Below are positions 33,744 to 36,637 of a DNA stretch of 36,637 nucleotides, in pieces. A program made the translations under genes and the position numbers. Under the pieces are notes generated by a model. The model worked only from the letters and a program-made list of their open reading frames with translations, searched no databases and had not been told where the DNA came from. Every line of letters starts with the position of its first letter. Position 1 is the stretch's first letter. The DNA comes from Candidatus Bathyarchaeota archaeon. Its GTDB lineage: Archaea; Thermoproteota; Bathyarchaeia; Bathyarchaeales; Bathycorpusculaceae. The DNA lies in contig PLSP01000085.1 in assembly GCA_003165195.1 (NCBI GenBank), positions 1 to 36,637 of the forward strand. Reading direction: 5' to 3'.

Positions 33744-33950
33744 TTGGGAGACAGGAGACTTTAAGCAAAAGGCTAAAAAAATTTGTACAGTAAAAACACT
33801 TGATTTCATCTTAATTTATTCGGATCGGATCGATACGAGAACTATTGGAAATATCATAAAGACGGCGCCTTATATGTAAAATAGAGTTATTGCTTCATGT
33901 AGCAAAATGAATGATATACGGGGTCATGGTTTTTCAGAAAAAGGGGGGAG

Positions 33951-34025
33951 GTGAATTTGCTGTCGTTTTCATGGCAGAAAATTTTTTTGACAGTTTTGTT
34001 TGTTCACCATCCCTTTTTGTTTTGA
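33951..34025 (+). CDS. Possible 24-residue hydrophobic peptide after an ideal Shine-Dalgarno
   Basis: GGGGGGAGGTGA (33943-33954) is an exact anti-16S match, yet only a tiny frame follows: GTG 33951 (or TTG/CTG a few codons on) to TGA 34025, rich in Leu, Phe and Val. A TATA-like CCTTATATG lies at 33868-33876. It is either a real micro-membrane peptide or a purine-rich tract by chance. Confidence 0.2.
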   Translation: MNLLSFSWQKIFLTVLFVHHPFLF

Positions 34026-34068
34026 TAGGCGTTCAAAGGCGTGCGTTGGAGCACAATATTACATCACT

Positions 34069-34114
34069 ATAACGACGTTATAGGTTTTTTTGATGATTTT
34101 ATTCTAAAAAGAAT
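34069..34114 (-). promoter_or_regulatory. Bipartite sulfur-regulon element with no recognised target
   Basis: ATAACGACGTTAT (34069-34081) and ATTCTAAAAAGAAT (34101-34114), 32.5 bp apart. By orientation it should drive leftward transcription into 33750-34060. The best small frame there is 13 codons (ATG 34010, MVNKQNCQKNFLP, after AAAGGG). Confidence 0.8.
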
Positions 34115-34185
34115 ACGCCAAAAATTGGTGGTTGCAAGAAGTTGCTGCTCACTTGCCGTATGCCTTGTGTTGATCGCATGTTGAT

Positions 34186-34231
34186 ATTCCGTTTGGAATA
34201 GTTTGTGCAAAAAAGCATATAACAACGTTAT
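34186..34231 (+). promoter_or_regulatory. Bipartite sulfur-regulon promoter element (TFS-like gene)
   Basis: ATTCCGTTTGGAAT (34186-34199), GTGCAAAAAAGCATAT (34205-34220) and ATAACAACGTTAT (34219-34231); 32.5 bp between repeat centres. The TFS-like ATG lies 40 nt on. Confidence 0.87.
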
Positions 34232-34270
34232 ATGAATGTTATTTTAACCAACAATACTTAGGCGAAAAAT

Positions 34271-34738
34271 ATGGCAAAACAAACACCTATCCACGTATCA
34301 AGGGAGCGGGTACTTAAAACAGCCATAGATTTAACCACGTCACCCGCTACTCTGGAAACACTCAATAAAACAATCATCAATAGGAAAGTGAACCAGAGTT
34401 TCACCTTGAGTTTTTGCCCAAAATGCGGCTCCCTGCTAGAACCAGCTCATGGAAAAGCGGCAGAAATCTACTGCAGAAAATGCAAATACCGAACCAAACT
34501 CGAGGACAAGCAGGTTCTTGCAAGAAAAATTGATACTTCAATTAGCCACAGGGAAATAGCAGTAGTGGACTCTAAAGATTCACAGCTCAGAACCTACCCT
34601 GTTGTTCAGGCCATTTGCTCAGTATGCAACAATAACACAAGTGAAACTTGGACTTTGACGATTGGGTCAGAAGGAACAAGTGGAGTAACCTTTTTGCGCT
34701 GCACGAATTGCGGGCATACCCGAAGAGAGGCAGAATAG
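34271..34738 (+). CDS. TFS/RPC10-like double zinc-ribbon protein with altered catalytic loop
   Basis: 155 residues. A 48-residue N-terminal extension, then an N-ribbon (Cys49, 52, 68, 71; SFCPKCGSLLEP) and a C-ribbon (Cys116, 119, 144, 147; RCTNCGHTRRE) in the order of archaeal TFS, the RNA polymerase cleavage factor related to TFIIS. In active TFS the C-ribbon loop reads close to RSADEPET before FFRC, with an essential Asp-Glu pair. Here the loop is GSEGTSG before VTFLRC: the acidic pair is gone and one Glu is left. It may bind RNA polymerase without stimulating cleavage, comparable with the inhibitory TFS4 paralogue of Sulfolobus. Under the bipartite operator. Confidence 0.8.
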   Translation: MAKQTPIHVSRERVLKTAIDLTTSPATLETLNKTIINRKVNQSFTLSFCPKCGSLLEPAHGKAAEIYCRKCKYRTKLEDKQVLARKIDTSISHREIAVVDSKDSQLRTYPVVQAICSVCNNNTSETWTLTIGSEGTSGVTFLRCTNCGHTRREAE

Positions 34739-34741
34739 CTT

Positions 34742-34888
34742 ATGGCTAAGATCAACGCTAAAGCCAAAAGGAAACCTGTACAGCTCCCCAAAAATCAAAG
34801 CGCCTCATCTGAAAATAAGAGAAACTCTAAGTCTTCCCTTAATTTTCAGATGGAGTTAGCTGAATCTATTTACGTTACCCATGTTTAG
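34742..34888 (+). CDS. 48-residue basic small ORF after the TFS-like gene
   Basis: ATG 34742, 3 nt after the TFS-like stop, to TAG 34888; begins MAKINAKAKRKPVQLPKNQS and is rich in Lys, Asn and Ser, with a more hydrophobic end (ESIYVTHV). No family recognised. It encloses a long inverted repeat (34806-34852), so the stretch may instead be a structured RNA or transcript end. Confidence 0.4.
   Translation: MAKINAKAKRKPVQLPKNQSASSENKRNSKSSLNFQMELAESIYVTHV
34806..34852 (+). repeat. Long inverted repeat (RNA hairpin)
   Basis: CATCTGAAAATAAG (34806-34819) pairs with CTTAATTTTCAGATG (34838-34852): 14 pairs with one bulge and an 18-nt loop. There is no T-run right after it, so it is not a standard terminator. 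Confidence 0.6.
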
Positions 34889-34924
34889 TTGATGTTATTT
34901 CTTTTGCCAAAGGACAGAAAGCGT

Positions 34925-35530
34925 ATGGTTTCAAATGTAAAGTTGAATTTGGGCTTTGACATTGATGGAGTAATCGCCGACTTCTCACAACCCCTTCTAG
35001 CAACAATAAAAAAGGATTATGGCTTAAATCTGAAGCCAACGGATATTTACTGTTTTGAGTTAGACATTGTTTTAGGAATAAGTCGTTCTGAAGAGGAACA
35101 GTTAATTATTGAGGTTTTAAAGGGCGATTTGCCACTAAGTTTGGGCGCTAAAGAAACGTTAGAGCGTCTAAGCTGCGAGGGCCACAACATTTACCTTCTA
35201 ACAAGCAGGTACGACCATTTGCGTGATATTACGCAGTCTTGGCTAAAGGAAAAAGGCGTACCTTACACCCAACTGCACCTTTTAGACAACGGTAAAAAAC
35301 ACCTTGCACATGTTGACCCGCTTGACTTGATAGTGGAAGATTCACTGCGGGAAGCATTAGGCTGGGCAACAAAAGTCAAAACTGTTCTAATTTATGATCA
35401 ACCATGGAACAAAACATTTAACGTAAAAAACCTAACCAAACGAGTCTACAATTGGACTGAAATTTATAGCGAAATTCAAAAAATAAAAGCATCGACCTGT
35501 CAAAAACCAATCTTAACAACGTGTAAGTAA
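34925..35530 (+). CDS. HAD-family 5'(3')-deoxyribonucleotidase-like phosphatase (NT5C type)
   Basis: 201 residues from ATG 34925 (AAAGGA about 12 nt upstream; the frame is open to TTG 34889). HAD motif I GFDIDGVIADF gives nucleophile Asp12 and acid/base Asp14; motif II is LLTSR, and motif III/IV is in HVDPLDLIVEDSLREA. Fits the NT5C family, which dephosphorylates pyrimidine (deoxy)nucleotides, but such small HAD enzymes vary in substrate. The downstream hydrolase starts 12 nt later, so they probably share a transcript. Confidence 0.82.
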   Translation: MVSNVKLNLGFDIDGVIADFSQPLLATIKKDYGLNLKPTDIYCFELDIVLGISRSEEEQLIIEVLKGDLPLSLGAKETLERLSCEGHNIYLLTSRYDHLRDITQSWLKEKGVPYTQLHLLDNGKKHLAHVDPLDLIVEDSLREALGWATKVKTVLIYDQPWNKTFNVKNLTKRVYNWTEIYSEIQKIKASTCQKPILTTCK

Positions 35531-35542
35531 GGTGGATATTAT

Positions 35543-36421
35543 ATGGAATGCCTCATCGCTGCCCAAAAGTTTTCAGCCACCGACGGTTTCAAACTAGCCT
35601 ACCGTTGCTGGCGCGCCAAATCGGTTAAGCGGGTGGTTCTTTGTATTCATGGTATCGGCGACTACTCAGGCTGGTTCAGAAATCTCGCTCCAGCCTTAGC
35701 CGCTGATGGAGCCCAAGTGTACGGCTTGGACCTTAGAGGCTTTGGTAATTCACAAGAAGAAGGATATCCAAGAGGCTACATTAGAGACTTTGAGCGGCAT
35801 CTGCAAGACATTGATGATTTCGTCATTCACCTGCGAGCTAGCCATAAACGCAAAAAACTGTTTATATTTGGTCATAGTTTAGGCGGCGTTTACGCCCTTT
35901 GGTATGCCATTAGCCACCCAAGCGGTGTTGACGGTTTAGTGCTTGCAGCACCTCCAATAGCTTCGGCGTTAAGCAACCGAAAAAACGCAATCACTTTAGG
36001 TTTAGTTAACAAGTTTACCCCGCGAAAAACTCACAACCCATTTGCATCGTCGAACGCAAAAAATCGGGATCCACAAGAAGCCCAAATTATGCAGCAAGAC
36101 CCGTTGGAAACGCTGCAGTTAACGGTCAGTTATCTTTCAAACGTTAAGAATTTACTTTTGAAGAATGTTTTGAGCAATGCTTCGTTAATACATGCTCCAA
36201 CTTTGTTACTTCAGGGAGAAGCAGACACGACAGTATTGCCCACAGGAACCAAACAGCTCTATGAAAAGCTTAATGCCCAAGACAAAAAACTCGAGCTGTT
36301 CCCTGATGCTGGACACTGGTTCTACGACGCTCTCAGCCCAGCGCCGCCTCGTGCAAAATGTGACCCGGCAAAAAGAGAACAATTCGTCTCTATTGTAAAG
36401 GATTGGCTTAGAGAACATTAA
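35543..36421 (+). CDS. Alpha/beta hydrolase, monoacylglycerol lipase / lysophospholipase-like
   Basis: 292 residues. N-terminal strand VVLCIHGIGDYSGWF (oxyanion HG), YGLDLRGFGNS, nucleophile Ser112 in FGHSLGG, catalytic Asp in LLLQGEADTTV and His in FPDAGHWFYD. No signal peptide, so cytosolic. AAGGTGG precedes the ATG. Matches the Hydrolase_4 (serine aminopeptidase S33/MGL) group; an esterase on isoprenoid or imported lipids is possible. No operator of the sulfur type is nearby. Confidence 0.88.
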   Translation: MECLIAAQKFSATDGFKLAYRCWRAKSVKRVVLCIHGIGDYSGWFRNLAPALAADGAQVYGLDLRGFGNSQEEGYPRGYIRDFERHLQDIDDFVIHLRASHKRKKLFIFGHSLGGVYALWYAISHPSGVDGLVLAAPPIASALSNRKNAITLGLVNKFTPRKTHNPFASSNAKNRDPQEAQIMQQDPLETLQLTVSYLSNVKNLLLKNVLSNASLIHAPTLLLQGEADTTVLPTGTKQLYEKLNAQDKKLELFPDAGHWFYDALSPAPPRAKCDPAKREQFVSIVKDWLREH

Positions 36422-36445
36422 AGAAGGAAAATAATTGAGCCAACC

Positions 36446-36637
36446 TCAGGCAACTTGACGTAGAACATCCACGAAACGGTCAATCTCCTCGAACGTGTTA
36501 TAGATGTAAAAACTTGCACGTGCCGAAGATTGCACTTTGAAAGTTTGGTGTAGGGGTTGTGCACAATGGAAGCCGCTTCTTATTGCTATGCCATAGTTAT
36601 CCATAAAGAGTGCGACTTCGTGGGATGACAAACCTTC
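36446..36637 (-). CDS. sufS: SufS/CsdA-type cysteine desulfurase, C-terminal fragment (5' end outside window)
   Basis: The last 63 codons of a class II cysteine desulfurase. EGLSSHEVALFMDNYGIAIR leads to the active-site Cys in SGFHCAQPLH, matching the SufS RxGxHCAQP motif, then ARASFYIYNTFEEID at the C-terminus. It would release sulfur from cysteine as persulfide for Fe-S assembly. Unlike the NifS-like protein at the other end of the window, the sulfur-accepting Cys loop is of the SufS kind; whether its PLP lysine is intact is not visible here. Confidence 0.9.
   Translation of the reverse strand, partial: EGLSSHEVALFMDNYGIAIRSGFHCAQPLHQTFKVQSSARASFYIYNTFEEIDRFVDVLRQVA

Larger units (their letters stand above)
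33591..34270. other. 680-bp regulatory-rich gap between B3/4 and TFS-like genes
   Basis: Holds three copies of the bipartite element: one degenerate copy toward the B3/4 gene, one perfect copy pointing left with no recognised gene (34069-34114) and one pointing right (34186-34231). Between 33750 and 34060 I find only very short ORFs. The density of promoters suggests an unrecognised small gene or RNA. Confidence 0.6.

Noticed and set aside
1-36637. CRISPR arrays, transposases, integrases or phage genes
   Set aside because: No regularly spaced direct repeats and no mobile-element proteins were seen; the dispersed palindromes are promoter elements with fixed geometry relative to genes, not a CRISPR or MITE family.

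Overview
This window looks like one contig of an anaerobic archaeon, most probably of the Bathyarchaeia/Thermoproteota type. The lineage is an inference from gene content. Support comes from archaeal-style promoters (BRE-like A-run plus TATA), leaderless or GGTGA-type starts, a TFS-like transcription factor, a PdxS/PdxT pair, an archaeal NifS-like protein without the PLP lysine and a type II tRNA-Leu. I see no rRNA, CRISPR array, transposase or phage gene.

Layout. 1-1.9 kb: a sulfur-carrier operon on the minus strand (DsrE-like, TusA-like, and a NifS-like gene cut by the window edge). 2.3 kb: tRNA-Leu(GAG). 2.5-6.3 kb: methionine synthesis (metY, metX, metW) divergent from an HTH-CBS regulator. 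6.3-7.9 kb: pdxS-pdxT. 8-11.8 kb: a MarR gene with two ABC-2 exporters. 11.9-13.4 kb: gpmI with a one-base frameshift. 13.5-16.9 kb: a two-subunit 2-hydroxyacyl-CoA dehydratase/benzoyl-CoA reductase-like enzyme with its ATP-dependent activator. 17.2-21.5 kb: an SsuABC/TauABC-like importer operon that also contains an FAD_binding_2 flavoprotein. 21.9-24.8 kb: siroheme sulfite/nitrite reductase, a second TusA-like protein and a cysteine-synthase-like PLP enzyme. 24.9-32 kb: a lone Lrp/AsnC sensor domain, small ORFs, a LivHM/LivJGF-type importer split over two divergent operons, and an EamA permease. 32-34.9 kb: a surface protein, a lone B3/4 domain protein, a TFS-like zinc-ribbon protein and small ORFs. 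34.9-36.6 kb: a nucleotidase, a lipase-like hydrolase and the C-terminus of a SufS-type cysteine desulfurase.

The main discovery is a shared bipartite promoter element. A 13-bp palindrome of the form ATAAC-NNN-GTTAT occurs 13 times without mismatch in the arms, plus two degenerate copies, nearly all in intergenic DNA. At nine places it is paired with a second inverted repeat close to ATTCCAAAAAGAAT, always 32.5 bp away centre to centre and always on the upstream side of the target gene. Between them lies a conserved TGCAAAAA tract that looks like the BRE, and the 13-mer overlaps the TATA box. The element stands before the sulfur-carrier, methionine, dehydratase-like, Ssu-like, sulfite reductase, cysteine-synthase-like, Liv-like and TFS-like transcription units and before several unannotated small ORFs. 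I infer a local sulfur-assimilation regulon; the HTH-CBS protein at 5706 is the best candidate regulator.

Working together (inference): the Ssu-like and Liv-like importers bring in sulfur compounds, the flavoprotein and the ATP-driven dehydratase/reductase-like enzyme may release the sulfur, sulfite is reduced to sulfide, and MetX/MetY and the CysK-like enzyme fix sulfide into homocysteine and cysteine, with TusA/DsrE proteins as carriers. The reductive C-S cleavage step is not shown by sequence and would be new.
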